DNA of 64,000 nt from Gorsachius magnificus (Eukaryota; Chordata; Aves; Pelecaniformes; Ardeidae), in NCBI GenBank assembly GCA_034008185.1, contig CM067081.1, forward strand, positions 105,657,265 through 105,721,264. Reading direction: 5' to 3'. How positions within the stretch are numbered: the first letter of the stretch is position 1; each line of letters starts with the position of its first letter. This document shows positions 34,784 to 48,178 of this stretch, in pieces. Under the pieces are notes generated by a model. The model searched no databases and was not told the origin of the DNA. It saw only the letters and a program-made list of their open reading frames with translations. The position numbers and the translations under genes are program-made.

Positions 34784-35969
34784 TGACAAGTCATAAGATG
34801 TTTGGGATCCTTCATCTTCTTATTTCCCAAGGCTTCAGCCAGCTCCCCTGCCTATTTGCAATGGTGTAAATACACCATTTACTGCCTTTCTGACTCAGAA
34901 TTCAGCTGGCTGGGACATGCATTTGTGGTTGGGTTGCAGCTGTGATCATAAGTCGCTACAGTTACTTGAGCCTGGTAAAAAGGGGAAAAAAAAATCTGTT
35001 AAAAATTGCTCTCATCTTTGTGGAAGACTGTTTGGTTTGTGAGATTATTCTTATTTCTAAGTAGAGAACTTGGCCACTGCATCCTTTGTAGCAGATGAGG
35101 GAGATTGCTTGTGATAGCTTCCTTCTCCCTGTGAACGCATACATGACCGTGCCCTGGGGTCATGTGAGCTCGCGTATGTTCATCTAATGGTCTTGAGCCT
35201 CAAGGTGACATGAAATGCATCTGAAGTTGAAGAAAAGAGGATAAATTCGTGCTTTTGAACTGAATCAAAATTCAACTGAATCAACCGGTTTTTTTTCCTT
35301 TAACCAAAAAGATTTGTGTAGCCTGAAACTGTATGCTGTTTTTAATCCTATTGAACACTAAGAGATCCACTCTCTCAGAAATATGGTTTATAATAGCAGT
35401 GCCAATAAAAAAATCTGCTCTGGTAACAACAAAGAAAAAAATATAAGAGGTTTAAAGGGAAAGCCTGTGGTGCATATTTTTTCTGGGATGGAACAACCAC
35501 AAAAATGAATGTAGTATAATTCAGATCCTCTGCATATATCTGTATAGCTATTTTACTATAATTTTTCATTATGAATTTGTTCCCCTGTTGCATTTTCAGT
35601 GTTTCTGTGTATTACTGACTCATTAACCTTCAGCTCTGTGCTAAAATGTTTGAGGAGGCCTGAAATTAAGCTTTTAGAATAAGTCCCTGTCTACTGGCAC
35701 GGAGCTATGCCTGGCGCTTTTATAATAAATAGAGCAAGGCATCTTACCTGAAGCAGTCACCCGATGAGTGCAAACTACCTGCCATGAGTATGACACTTAA
35801 TGGATAGGAAGATATGTGCTCCTCATCTGCCTCCTCTTGGGAAGCGTTGTAGCGCAAACAAGCTATCTCCTTCTTAAATAGAGAAAATAGTCCCGATGTA
35901 ATGCTGCTTAAAGTGTTATCGTTTCCTTCCTTCTGAAAGATTAAACAACTTTGTGAAAACAACCAGTGG

Positions 35970-36370
35970 CCGTGTTACTGAGCGTGAGCGCGTGCACCCC
36001 GGAGCCGTGGGGTGAGTCGGGAGGGAGGCGAGCAGCAGCTCTCGAGGCACTTGTGTGCTGTGCTCCTGCTGAGCGAGCAGCTCATCCCCATCCTCCTCCT
36101 GACAACCTTCTCTGTGCCTGTAGTACTCCATTTGGGAAGGACGGACTGGGAATGAGGAGGATAAAAAAAGGTTGCGCGCACAGCCTGCCCGGTGGAGGAG
36201 AGAGAGCCTGCCCGGGCTCGGCACGTGGTGGGTGGGCAGGTAATGCGGTCGTCACTCTGTTACTACATCCCCTTGAAACAGCTGGTTTTTAAAAACCACT
36301 GTAGGGGCAGGTGTCCTGAAAGCAAAGGGCAGTCAGCGCGAAAGGCAGGTTTCCCTGGAACGGTCCTCGG
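35970..36370. other. CpG-enriched patch in intron 9
   Basis: I count about 23 CpG in roughly 400 bases (for example GAGCGTGAGCGCGTGCAC, GTTGCGCGCACAG, CCCGGGCTCGGCACG) against a CpG-poor background. Short GC-box-like and purine-rich tracts are present, but no clear TATA box or open frame of interest. It could be an intronic regulatory element, an old GC-rich insertion or chance. Confidence 0.5.
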
Positions 36371-36836
36371 ATTCTCACTGCAGTTTCAGGTTTGTCTCCA
36401 AAATCTAAATTTGTAACAGCTAAGCTGAGTAGTTAAGGGCAGTATTTGGGTGAACTGTGTATTTTCTGTTTTCTACAAAGCTGATGGTTTGTGGAAAGAA
36501 AGGTAATCGAATGCACAGGCACCCAGAAAGCGTCATACAGAGAGAGACCGCACAACGTCGGTGCTTGAGGCCAACAAAATTAACTGGGAAAAGCACTGAA
36601 CTGTAGCATCGGAAAACTTCTGGGTACATGTGCTGCACATTTTACCACGCGCATTTGGGGCAACCTCATAAGCGAAGGCTATGGTTCAGGGGTTTTGACT
36701 GAAGATCACACTGGTGCTGCGTGTGCTCTGCCCTCGTTAGCACATTCCCAGCCATCCTTGCTGTCAGCACTAATGAGCATACAGCTGCCAGGTGAGGCAG
36801 GTCAGCTCCCTCATCTCACTGCAATGTCACTCTTCC

Positions 36837-36849
36837 AAAAAAAAAAAAA
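36837..36849. repeat. Poly(A) run, 13 bases
   Basis: Thirteen consecutive A residues in intron 9. Nothing recognisable as a retrocopy lies upstream of it. Confidence 0.9.
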
Positions 36850-38828
36850 GGTAAAATAACCAACTCTGGCCAGTTCAGCAAGTTAAATCAGATCCGGGGA
36901 ACAGGATCATGATAGGTACATCAAGAAAGATCTTTGATCTTTAATTTGCTTAAGCTGCTTATGAAGTCATAGCTTGAAGTACGTGTGTCTTGAAGTACAT
37001 AGAACCCCTGCAGACCTTTGAAGAAGAGACTTAAGTTTTTAAAAATTACGTTTTTCTTCTATGAGTAATGTTTTTTACAGTATTGAACTAGCCTCTCGCA
37101 GATAACATTTCCAATGTTTAAAAAATAAAAGATATTATGGGGAAGTAGAAAAGCCAGCTAGTTTACCATTCTGTGTTTCCTCACATGAACTGTGTCCCAT
37201 ACCACTGGTCTCCTTTTCTGGCAATTTATTTAAAAATTGCTTTTTTACATTTTCTTTAAAATCAGGTATGTTCTTAAACAGTTTTTTAAATAAAAATAAT
37301 TTGAAGCTGTTACTTGTTATGTTAAAAACAGTGCTGAACAAATTAACTCAGTAAGCTTTTGCTGTCAATGTTTTTCTCAAGAAAAAAAAAGAAATTAACT
37401 AAGTATCGCTACCTAAGTCCTCTAGCTGCACTGAACATTTTTTTTTCTTTTTTTTTTTACTCAAAGTCCAGTTCTTTCAGAACTGAGAAATGAGGGCTTA
37501 TAAAGCAGCAGAAATGCCCATTTTTCTTCTACTAAAAAGAGAGGAAAAGATAAGTGGTTTTAGGAAAATGATCAAATCATTCTTTAATCTTGATAAATGT
37601 CATAATCTGAAATAAATTGGTTTGTTCATAATATACAGATATTTCTTTTATTTAGTAAAGCAGCTAGTTTTAAAACAGTATTTGATTTGATGCACGATTT
37701 ACTTTGCAACAGCCAATTAACAAATATAAAATATCAGGTGCATTCTAGTTCACGTATAAGAATAATCCTCTAAGGAATAGGGAAGTTTATCATTAAAAAA
37801 ATAAAATTGAAATTTAATATTTTAATCAAAATGTCATCAGGGCAAATGCAGATATTCTTATATCCTCTTTCTGAGGTTTCCCTTTGTTTACCATGAAATT
37901 CTGAGAACTCCTGTTTCTTTTTCTCTTGCATAAAGCTATTCACACAGGCAGACACCCAGCTTCTATCGATGGTTGTGTCGGTTCATAGTTCATAGCTCCT
38001 AAAAGACGCTCTTACTCGGGGAGTCTGTGCCCTTTAATACGATGACCTGATGCACCTCTGGTTCAGCCTGGTTTAACCCCTTCTGCTCTTAAGTGCCCGT
38101 CCCTTTAGACTACAAACTGTGAAAGTTTTTCTGCCTTTACATCGTGCATGGCACCTGGAGTAACAAGGCTTATAAATTTTCCTACGCACTACTGTTAAGA
38201 GAATTACATTAGCGTACAATTTTAAGCTTTTCCCAAGAATTATTAATGCAACTCCAAACAACAGTAAACCTACATTCCCATGCAAGCAGGATAGCTATTC
38301 AGTAACGCATGTGTAACCTATAAATGTTTGCTATTCTCTGATGTATAAACAGGAGACATTATGCTAACTGATTGCAAGAGATGTTCATGTTCCCTGTTTT
38401 GGTACAGCTCCCCTTTTCCTCTTTCCAGTTTGTAGACTCCTGTACAACTCCCTCACTTAAATAGCTGCTGCTGAATAGCCTGGTGGAACCAAATATTGAA
38501 CCTTACTCAAGGGAGCAGTATATTTATACATTTCTCTCCTCAAACATCTTGTGACACCCTCGTGTCTTAAATTTACTCTTCTTCTGGCTGTTTACAATAT
38601 TTTAGGAAACATAGCATGTACAGTACTTATGATAGGAACTTAATGATACCTTGTCTCCTTGAATAGTCTTGCTTCTTGGAAGTTCATTTCCAAATCAAGC
38701 ATCTGACTGCAGTCTTCAACCAGCCTGAAGAGAACTGGTGTTATGTTCAAGATTTTTTTGGGATCATTGCATGCCACTAGTTCCAACATCCTGGAGAGGT
38801 CTTCAGCTGATTTTTAGTGCCACTAGCA

Positions 38829-39739
38829 CCATAATTGGTTTCAGTTTGAAGGGACCTTAAAGATCATCTAGTTCCAACCCCCCTGCCATGGGCAGGGATA
38901 CCTTCCACTCGATCAGGTTGCTCAAAGCCCCATCCAACCTGGCCTTGAACATTTCCAGGGATGGGGCACCCACAACTTCCCTGGGCAACCTGTTCCAGTG
39001 CCTTACCTTCACTTCTCATAGTGAAGAATTTCTTCCGTATATCTAGTCTGAATCTACCCTCATCCTAACCCTACACTCCCTGATAGAGACCCTCCCTGTC
39101 TTTCCTGTAGGCCCCCTTTAAGTACGGGAAGGCTGCTATCAGGTCTCTCCAGAGCCTTCTCTTCCCTAGGCTAAAAAACCCCAGGTCTCTCAGCCTGTCT
39201 TCATAGGGGAGGTGCTTCAGCCCCCTGATCATCTTCATGGTCCTCCTCTGGACCTGTTTGAGCAGCGGGCCCCAGAGCTGGACACAGTGCTCCAGGTGGG
39301 GTCTCACCAGAGCCAGACAGAGGGGCAGAATCACCTCCCTCAACCTGCTGGCCATGATTCTTTTGATGCAGCCCAGGATATGGTTGGCTTTCTGGGCTGT
39401 GAGCAAACACTGCTGGCTCATATTCAGTTTTTCATCCACCAGTAACCCAAGTCCTTCTCCACAGGGCTGCTCTCAATCCACTCATTGCCCAGGCTGTATC
39501 GATGTTTGGGATTGCCCCGACCCGGGTGCAGGACTGCACTTGGCCTTGTTAAACTTCATGAGGTTCACATGGGCCCATCTCCTAAGCCTGTCAAGGTCCT
39601 CTGGTCTCTGGATGGCATCCCTGCCCTCTAGAGTATCGACCACACCACTCTGCCTGGTGTCATCTGCAAATTTGCTGAGGGTGCACTTAATCCCACTGTC
39701 CACGACCCCGACAAAGATGTTAAATAATACCAGTCCCTA
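38829..39739 (-). mobile_element. CR1 LINE fragment, antisense, dead
   Basis: It is in the minus orientation. The 3' part reads (reverse) AGGGACCTTAAAGATCATCT and GTTCCAACCCCCCTGCCATG, typical of CR1. Upstream on the element, the frame 39703-39482 carries [10 protein letters not shown], the catalytic FADD box, then [10 protein letters not shown]. The frame 39439-39071 carries [27 protein letters not shown] and [15 protein letters not shown]. These are separate frames with frameshifts and premature stops. The canonical ATTCTATG tail is eroded (CCATAATTGG instead). Only about 0.9 kb of the element is left. Confidence 0.92.
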
Positions 39740-40563
39740 TATTCCCTAGATCCCACCATCTACTGGGGGGGCACTTTCTTTCCTTAAAACTGACTGTCAT
39801 CTTAGTAGGACTACCTTGCCCCCCAGTTACACTCAAGGCTCTTTGGAGGGGCTTAATGATGGTACTACCAGAAAAAGGGTCAAGACTTAAGTGTGGAAAA
39901 AAGCCCTTGACAAAGGTATGCATCTTATTGGCATGACTTTGACCTTCTAACTAAGCAAACCTTCAGGCAATCACCTCTGCTGGCCTGATTGCTGTAACCC
40001 AAATGTCTGTCATAAATTCTTCCCTTGCAGGTATGCTTCTTGTGCCCCAGTGTAAAAAATTGGAGTAAATTCTGCTGTTTTCAATATAATGAGACTTTTG
40101 TGCTTAGTCTCTCTCTTAATAATGAATGATGCTTTTTGTCCTTGCTTTTTGCCTCTTGCTGTCCCCTACAGCCCAATTTCAGAAGGAGTCTGCCAGGCAC
40201 TAAGTCCTGAGTTCTGAAGAAGTTTGACTTTGAAATGGCTTGCTTCTTAAATCTCAACCAGAAGTTGTCATTTTCCCTGCACAAAGCCACCAAGCCCTGA
40301 AGAGCCATAAATCTGTGTGGCTTTGCTAGGTCTGTGCTGTCAATGAAAGAGAATAGGTTTATACGTGCATGGAGGCCAAGTTCAGCCTTTTTCTGCACAT
40401 GCGTATCTGGGGAATTTTTTTTCCCTTCTTGTTCTTTGGTTTCCTACAGAGTGCTATGGCGTATTTCTTAGTCACTCATCATTCTCTAAAGCAATGACCT
40501 TCGGTGAGAGCAGAAGGTTTCTCCAGGTGATAGCATGACTGCCCATACATAGCTGTAGGGCAG

Positions 40564-40587
40564 CTGTATCTTCTGCTGTATCTTCTG
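40564..40587. repeat. Perfect 12-bp tandem duplication
   Basis: CTGTATCTTCTG occurs twice without a gap in intron 9. Confidence 0.93.
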
Positions 40588-42837
40588 TTAGTTAGCATAC
40601 ACACAGAGATGCTTTCAACCACTGAAGTCATCTCAGTTGCAAAAATGAGCACTCAAAACACAGCTTTTGCAGTCTTTACATTGAATATTGTTTCTGCAAA
40701 CAGCCATGTCATTCTGTATTTTTTCACAAGCTGTTCACTCTCGTTGCGCCAGAACGGAGCTCGGAAGCCTGTAATTTACATCCCTCCCAACTAGCTGTGT
40801 AGGCTGTCAGTTTATTATCCTGCCTTCCATGCCTTAAAAGGTTTAGAGAAATAAAACGGGCAGGGAGGCCTGGTCTAGCCAAAGGTCTCCTTATCACATT
40901 ACCCACAGTACTTGTTGTCATTGTATATGTATTAGCAGAGGGTTAGTTTGGGGGATAAAGACGGCAAGGGAACAGTTGTTCTGAAAACCCATCAACTGCT
41001 CGTTCAAAGTGAAAAAGAGTATTAAGCAGATGTCAGAGACGTGGTTTGAAGACATAAAAGGGGAGGAGGGAGAAGAAAATTATAAAGTTGCTAACCTAGG
41101 CCAATGCTCAAGCTTGAGCACATCATTGTAGTTTATGACTTGAATGAATGCCATAATTTCTGGGTCTTCCGTAACATTCACATCCTGGCACCAGTGTTGT
41201 TTCAGGTCTCTGGAAAGGTGCTGCCTGTATACATGAATTAAGTTTTCTTGGCCACCACAATCATATGGCATAAGCATACAATTAAGAGGTGAATCCCTAA
41301 TGTGCACTTAATACACAGCAGCACTCTGAGCATTAATAAGGTTTTTCCAGAACGCATCACGGTGCTCTAAATTGTGGTGTTGGTTCATGTCTTCTAGTCC
41401 TAGTTTGTCAGAGAAGCAATAAGATCTCCAGTGCCAAAGTACTGGGAAAGTAACCCTTGCAAATGAATTTTCATGTCTCCTTGTAAATTTTTGTTTTCTA
41501 CCTCCCTAAAGCTTGGCTGCAATTTGCACATGAATGCGTATTCATCTGATCAGAAGATAATGTAAATTGAGGAGGTACTTTTAGGCTGCTGGTTTATGTA
41601 GGTTGTAGTACAATTCTTGGGACTTAAGTTTCAGCTTACAGTTCCCAGTAAAAGAGCAGAGCGAAGTTAAGACTCTGATTTCTAAGTACTTGACTTCAGG
41701 TCTTTGTGCTTACAACTGCTGTCTTAACCGTGCCCCTGCTGAAGCCCAGAAGCAGACAAAACGATTTCCCGCTTTGAAGTCACATTGGCTTCCCAAAATG
41801 TATGTCTCGCTCTCTTGGGCTGTTATTGAGGCCAGAATCTCTTACAGATAAATAATTTCACTGGTAGTAAGTTGGTCTGGTTTTACCATGACTGATTTAT
41901 TGCTGTCCTGAAGTACATTCACAGGCTTTGAGTCAAAAGGAAGATGAAAACTTGACAACAAAATCCCATATGTTGAGTCAGTCTTGAGTGACGGTGTCTG
42001 CATGCTGGTTAATTTTTAAGGTCTACAACCCTGTATAGGACTGAGAAGGAATTACATTTCAAGGACCGGAACTTGTACAAGTCTTCTTTGAGTCCAGGTT
42101 TGGTTTGTTGGGTTTTTTTTTTTAAAGGCACAGGCTCAACCAGATACCCTGAAGCACCACCAGTGCGCTCCAGTCTGTCCATCAAGGAGCCTGATTAGCA
42201 ATGTCCAGCATGTGGGAAAACTGGGGAGCCTGAGACAGGAGCTGAGTGGTGGAGGCTCAACTTGCAGCCATGAGACACAGCAGGGCTAACTTGTCCTGCC
42301 TTTGCTATTGGTCTTGGTAAAATTTCAGTCATGCATACAGACCCTGAGCTTTTCTAAAATCCCCTTTAGAAAGGGTATGTTTGACTATTTCTGTTAAATG
42401 GTATGAAAGTGTGGGTTTTGATGAGAAAGGAAGGAAAGGAAATGCACATTTTGAGTAATTGCTTCTAGGTTTCTTCTGACTCCTTCTGACATTGTGCCAA
42501 TCCTGCAGATAAACAAGTCACTTATTTGTGTGCACTGCATTCAGTGAGAGCAATTGTTCTTGCATAAAATGTGTTATCTGAGGTGATTGCTGTCTAGGTG
42601 TGAAATGAGTAAAGTCCCTAAGTAAGACCACAAGAAGATTTCAGGTGTCATGGGCAGCAAGTTAAGAGTAACTCATTCCCTGACTATTGAAATACTGCCC
42701 TGTGTTACAGGAGGAGGTGGCCTTTCACGTTGCTGAAAGTAATAGCACTGAAAGTTCTCCTACATCATTTTTCTGTCAGCGTTGTACTTGAGTTATAAAT
42801 ATATTCAGTTCTTGAAGTGTGGGACACCTATTTCTAG

Positions 42838-43101
42838 ACAGACTAGCACAAGGCCAACAGCATCCTGGCTTGTAGCAGAAATAGTGTGGCCAGCAGGGCT
42901 AGGGAAGTGATCGTCCTCCTGTACGGGTGAGGCCGCACCTTGAATACTGTGTTCAGTTTTGGGATCCTTATTACAAGAAGGACGTTGAGTTGCTGGAGCG
43001 TGTCCGGAGAAGGGCAACAAAGCTGGTGAGGGGTCTGGAGCACAAGTCTGATGAGGAGCAACTGAGGGCACTGGGGTTATTTATTTATGATTCTGTAATT
43101 C
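42838..43101 (+). mobile_element. CR1 fragment with internal deletion
   Basis: It is in the plus orientation. It matches the CR1 ORF2 region around GTGGCCAGCAGGGCTAGGGA, GAGGCCGCACCTTGAATACT and GGTCTGGAGCACAAGTCTGA. The frame 42927-43193 begins [26 protein letters not shown]. Right after CTGGGGTTATTTATTTATGATTCTGTAATTC the CR1-like sequence stops. That ending resembles the 3' tail, so the roughly 350 bases expected between this region and the tail are absent. Limits are approximate. Confidence 0.85.
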
Positions 43102-43565
43102 TTGATCTGTCCTACTCAAAAGCCAGTGATGTAGTCCAAATGAATCTAAAAATTTTTGTGGTACCAAAAAACATGTCAATTAGAACAAGTTGAAATTCAC
43201 TTATTTTGACCAATGGCGTACAATAGGTGGAAGCAGTTTTCCTTTCTGTCTGAGATGAAAAGGGGTTGGTGTGTTCACCTTGAGAGACCTCAACTTCCCT
43301 CGCTTGAGGGCTGGTTAACAGCTGTGTTGCTTCACAGCGGAGTTGTGAGAGTTTTGCTCAATGTTCAGACACAGAAGCACTGTCTTTTTTAAATTTAATA
43401 ACAGGATCCTACCTTTGTTAAATGTTGTATCCGCTTTTTTAATAGAGGTAAAAGGAGGAGAGGAATATAAAAAGATGAGTGTTGGAGCTGCAGTGCTTGG
43501 CTGTTGCTAAGCCCTGAGACAAGAGAGGAAAATACAAAAGTCATGCTCCTTGTTTTGTTCGTTAG

Positions 43566-43640
43566 GTCATGAGAGAGTGGGAAGAGGCAGAACGCCAAGC
43601 AAAGAACTTGCCAAAGGCCGACAAGAAAGCTGTTATCCAG
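43566..43640 (+). CDS. APP: APP exon 10: E2 domain helix
   Basis: This 75-nt phase 0-0 exon gives 25 residues, [20 protein letters not shown] and KAVIQ, and equals the mammalian exon 10 length. It forms part of the first long coiled-coil helix of E2 and the heparin-binding stretch that starts in exon 9. The acceptor is TTGTTCGTTAG and the donor CCAG|GTAAAG. The residues are as in human APP. Only 1.1 kb separates it from exon 11, the shortest intron here. Confidence 0.97.
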
Positions 43641-45101
<1,461 letters not shown>

Positions 45102-47626
45102 TAAATGTAGGCACAAGCACGCCCCACCCCGTACATCCCTACAGATAGATCAATACATCCATGAAGATACTTAAGCAAATAACATGGAAGTGATTTGGTT
45201 GTCAGAAATTGTAGCCGTCCACAGATCCTGCAGAGAGACGCTGAAGCATCCCTCCAAGTGATGCACGGTAGGATACTTCATCATGTCACAATGGAGCGTA
45301 AGGATGAGGATGGTTGTGATTTTGTTTTGTTTGTTGAACTGTTGAAATATTTGGTGAAGGATCTTGTGAGGATTGTTGAATGGCATTAAGATAGCACACT
45401 AGCAATTCAAAGTTGTCTGTGTTGGGTGTGATGGCTATCAGTGGCTGTAGACACTACATGCAGAATGTGGAGCGAATAGGATTTTTAATGACTCCATATC
45501 TGTGATGTTTGTATTCGATACCAAAATAACTTGCCTGTGACCTCCAGAAGAACAGAATCTGCATGAACACTGTGGGAAAACAATCAAATGATTTATAAAC
45601 CTCTCGCTTCTTGAACACTTCCTAGATGAAAAAAACATTATGTTACTAAAAGATTTTGGGGTCAGCAGTGTAAGATGTAGCCATTAGATCCTGAATTTGG
45701 TGTCACAGGGAATTAAATCAGTATGGCTAACCTGGTAAAATTACATGTTTTAAGTGAATTTCCTTATTCAGTGACCATGGAAAAGTGATCATTATCTTAG
45801 TTCTTTATCATCATCAAACTTTTTTCTCCACCCCATGGTGCAAAACACTTTTGTTTTTACTCTGTGCCAAGTAAAAGAAAAATCTTTTACTTAGGTAGAA
45901 GTGTCATGGGGAGACTTCAGAGTAGTTATATGAAGAATTCGTCTGTATTTTGCAACACTGTAATTTGTGGAAAATGAAGCTAGTCTGTATTAAATTGGTA
46001 GAGGATATTGTTTGGTCTGAGTGTGAGATGCGTGTTATAACCTCTGAGTGTTGTGAGGGTAGTGAAGGGCTTGGACTCGAGTGTCTCGTTAGCAGACAGA
46101 TTAGCGAGTTACCGGCTGGGATGCAGCTTCCTTTAGGAAACGGGAGTCTGCGACCCAAAACTGAGAGTGAGATGAGGTGAGTGCATAGACTGGCTGCAGG
46201 TCGTGTTTGCTCTCTTGCGGGGTGGTTTTGGGTGGTTCACCTAAGATACAATTTCATGTTTGGCTTTAAGCAATCGGCTCTTGCTGTGAAGTTGAGCCTT
46301 GTCCAAACGTAATCAGGTCTGAAATGTATCCCCAAAAAAAAGATTTGATTTCAAGTTGCGCGTGGATCAGGCTCACAGCTTGGTTCTGCAGGTACCTGAT
46401 GTTGTGGGAGGTGAGGATGGCAACCACTCATAACAGCAGAATAGTCTCTAGAGCTGCCAAAATGTGCAACTTCACTCCTAGAACAAGGGAACTTGACCTT
46501 TCATGTTTGTGGAATGCTGTTGATACCTCCACTGCAAAAAACAAGTCAACTTCAGCTGCAGAACACTGAGGGGCAAAGATGTTAACACCATCTTTGTGAC
46601 CAGAAAAACCTGCATTTTATGCTTGGGTTGCTTGTAGTCAGCTCCCACGACATTTAAATTAATACACTTACTGTTTCAGTGGGAGAGCATCAGGCCTGAA
46701 AGGCTGTGTCAATGAACACTGATACATACCTCCAGTAGAAGCAAGTTCTGAAGGTACTGTTAAAAGACTGAGGCGCATCCTATATTGTGTCCCTACAAAA
46801 GCTGATAATTATGAAAGGCGCAGGCAGCAAACGTGGAGGTAACATCAATTCAAGCTGCTACCAAATGGGGACTCATGTCAAAACTAATGGGAGCAAGTAC
46901 TTCAAAAACTAAGGTCTTTAAATAAGTTCCTTTGCCGATCTTACTGATGGTACTGTCCCTTGCCTCACGCTCTGTAGTTACTGACAGTTCAGGCATGTAC
47001 CTCTGAACTGCCGGTCAGATGTGTGCCAAAGCGCATGAAAAAACTGACCTTGAATTCAACAGGAGGATTTATCTGGTTTTATTGTGGGCCCAGGGGTAAA
47101 ACCTGAGGAGTGATTGATGATAGCTGAGTAGCCTAATGAATTAATCCAGTCTGCTAACTGCTTTGCAGGATATGGGGCCACCAGTCTGAATACACTGTGA
47201 ATCCAAACTTCGGCTGCCTAGCCAAAAAGAAAACGGGATTAATGGAAAATTCATCTCTGATACCCTAGCTATATTTCTCTCTGGCGGTTCCCTAGTAAAC
47301 TAGAAGTACATTTGATGCAATTGTGTTGTCTTTGGGAGAGTTAAGTCATAACCTTACTGGTGACGTGTTAAGTAATCTTGCAAAAGGAAGGTTTTTTCTG
47401 GAGTTCTGCAAAAATATTTTTAAGAACCCCTTTCCACTGCCTGCTTCAAATTACTTGGTTCACTATTAGTATGTTTGCTACAAAAGTAGATTCTGAATAT
47501 TTAAAGTGATGGAGTCTCTCTGAAGTTATAAGGACAGAATTTGGGTTTAAATTGAAAAATAAGTTAAGCTTTGTTTTTTTGAAGTGCATGTCTTCTGCAC
47601 ACAGCTAGGAGGGTTACAGTAAGTCT

Positions 47627-47647
47627 GGTGTGTGTGTGTATATATAG
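47627..47647. repeat. (TG)n(TA)n microsatellite
   Basis: A TGTGTGTGTG run passes into TATATATA. It is a short dinucleotide repeat in intron 11, far from any exon. Confidence 0.85.
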
Positions 47648-47941
47648 ATGTGCGTATGTGCAAAAAGTATTTTCCATGTGCTGTTTAATCACTTAGACGT
47701 ATTTTCTTGTACTTGAATTTGAACATTTCCCAAGATTTTTTGGACTTCTGGCAGACCACTTGAAGCAGCAGGGTTTCATTTTACTCTTGGATGTCTAGAA
47801 ATCCATGACCAGTCTTTGCCTGCAGATCAGTTATCATAGGAGTACAGTGAGTCTGGCACTCCTGGTGTCATCAGACTGGTCATGGATGTGGTGCATGATT
47901 CTCCTGAGTGATGAAATCTTGATCCACTGGGAACTCTATGT

Positions 47942-47985
47942 ATTATGTGGTGCTTGTGTTCAGATTATGTGGTGCTTGCGTTCAA
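47942..47985. repeat. 22-bp tandem duplication
   Basis: The unit starting ATTATGTGGTGCTTG occurs at 47942-47963 and again at 47964-47985, with two mismatches between copies. Confidence 0.93.
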
Positions 47986-48084
47986 GGGGAAGCCTCTTCA
48001 GGGGAGCTGAAGAGAAACTTCCTCTGGCTTAGAAAGTCCTTGAACTATGCGCAGGGGTAAGATGGGAAGGGTATGTGAGGAGAA

Positions 48085-48178
48085 GTTTCATCATTTACTT
48101 GCTCCTTCGGAGGCGGCTTTCCTTGTAGGACAGCAAGATACAGAACTAGGTGAACCTTTGGTCTGGGCCAGTGTAGTC
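48085..48178 (+). mobile_element. Old CR1/L3-like LINE tail (probable)
   Basis: The stretch CAGAACTAGGTGAACC followed by TTTGGTCTGGGCCAGTGTAG strongly resembles the terminal phrase of ancient CR1/L3 elements (CTAGATGGACC then TTTGGTCTGACCCAGTA). The preceding GGACAGCAAGATAC fits the adjacent element sequence. It is decayed, and the 5' limit is uncertain. Confidence 0.5.
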
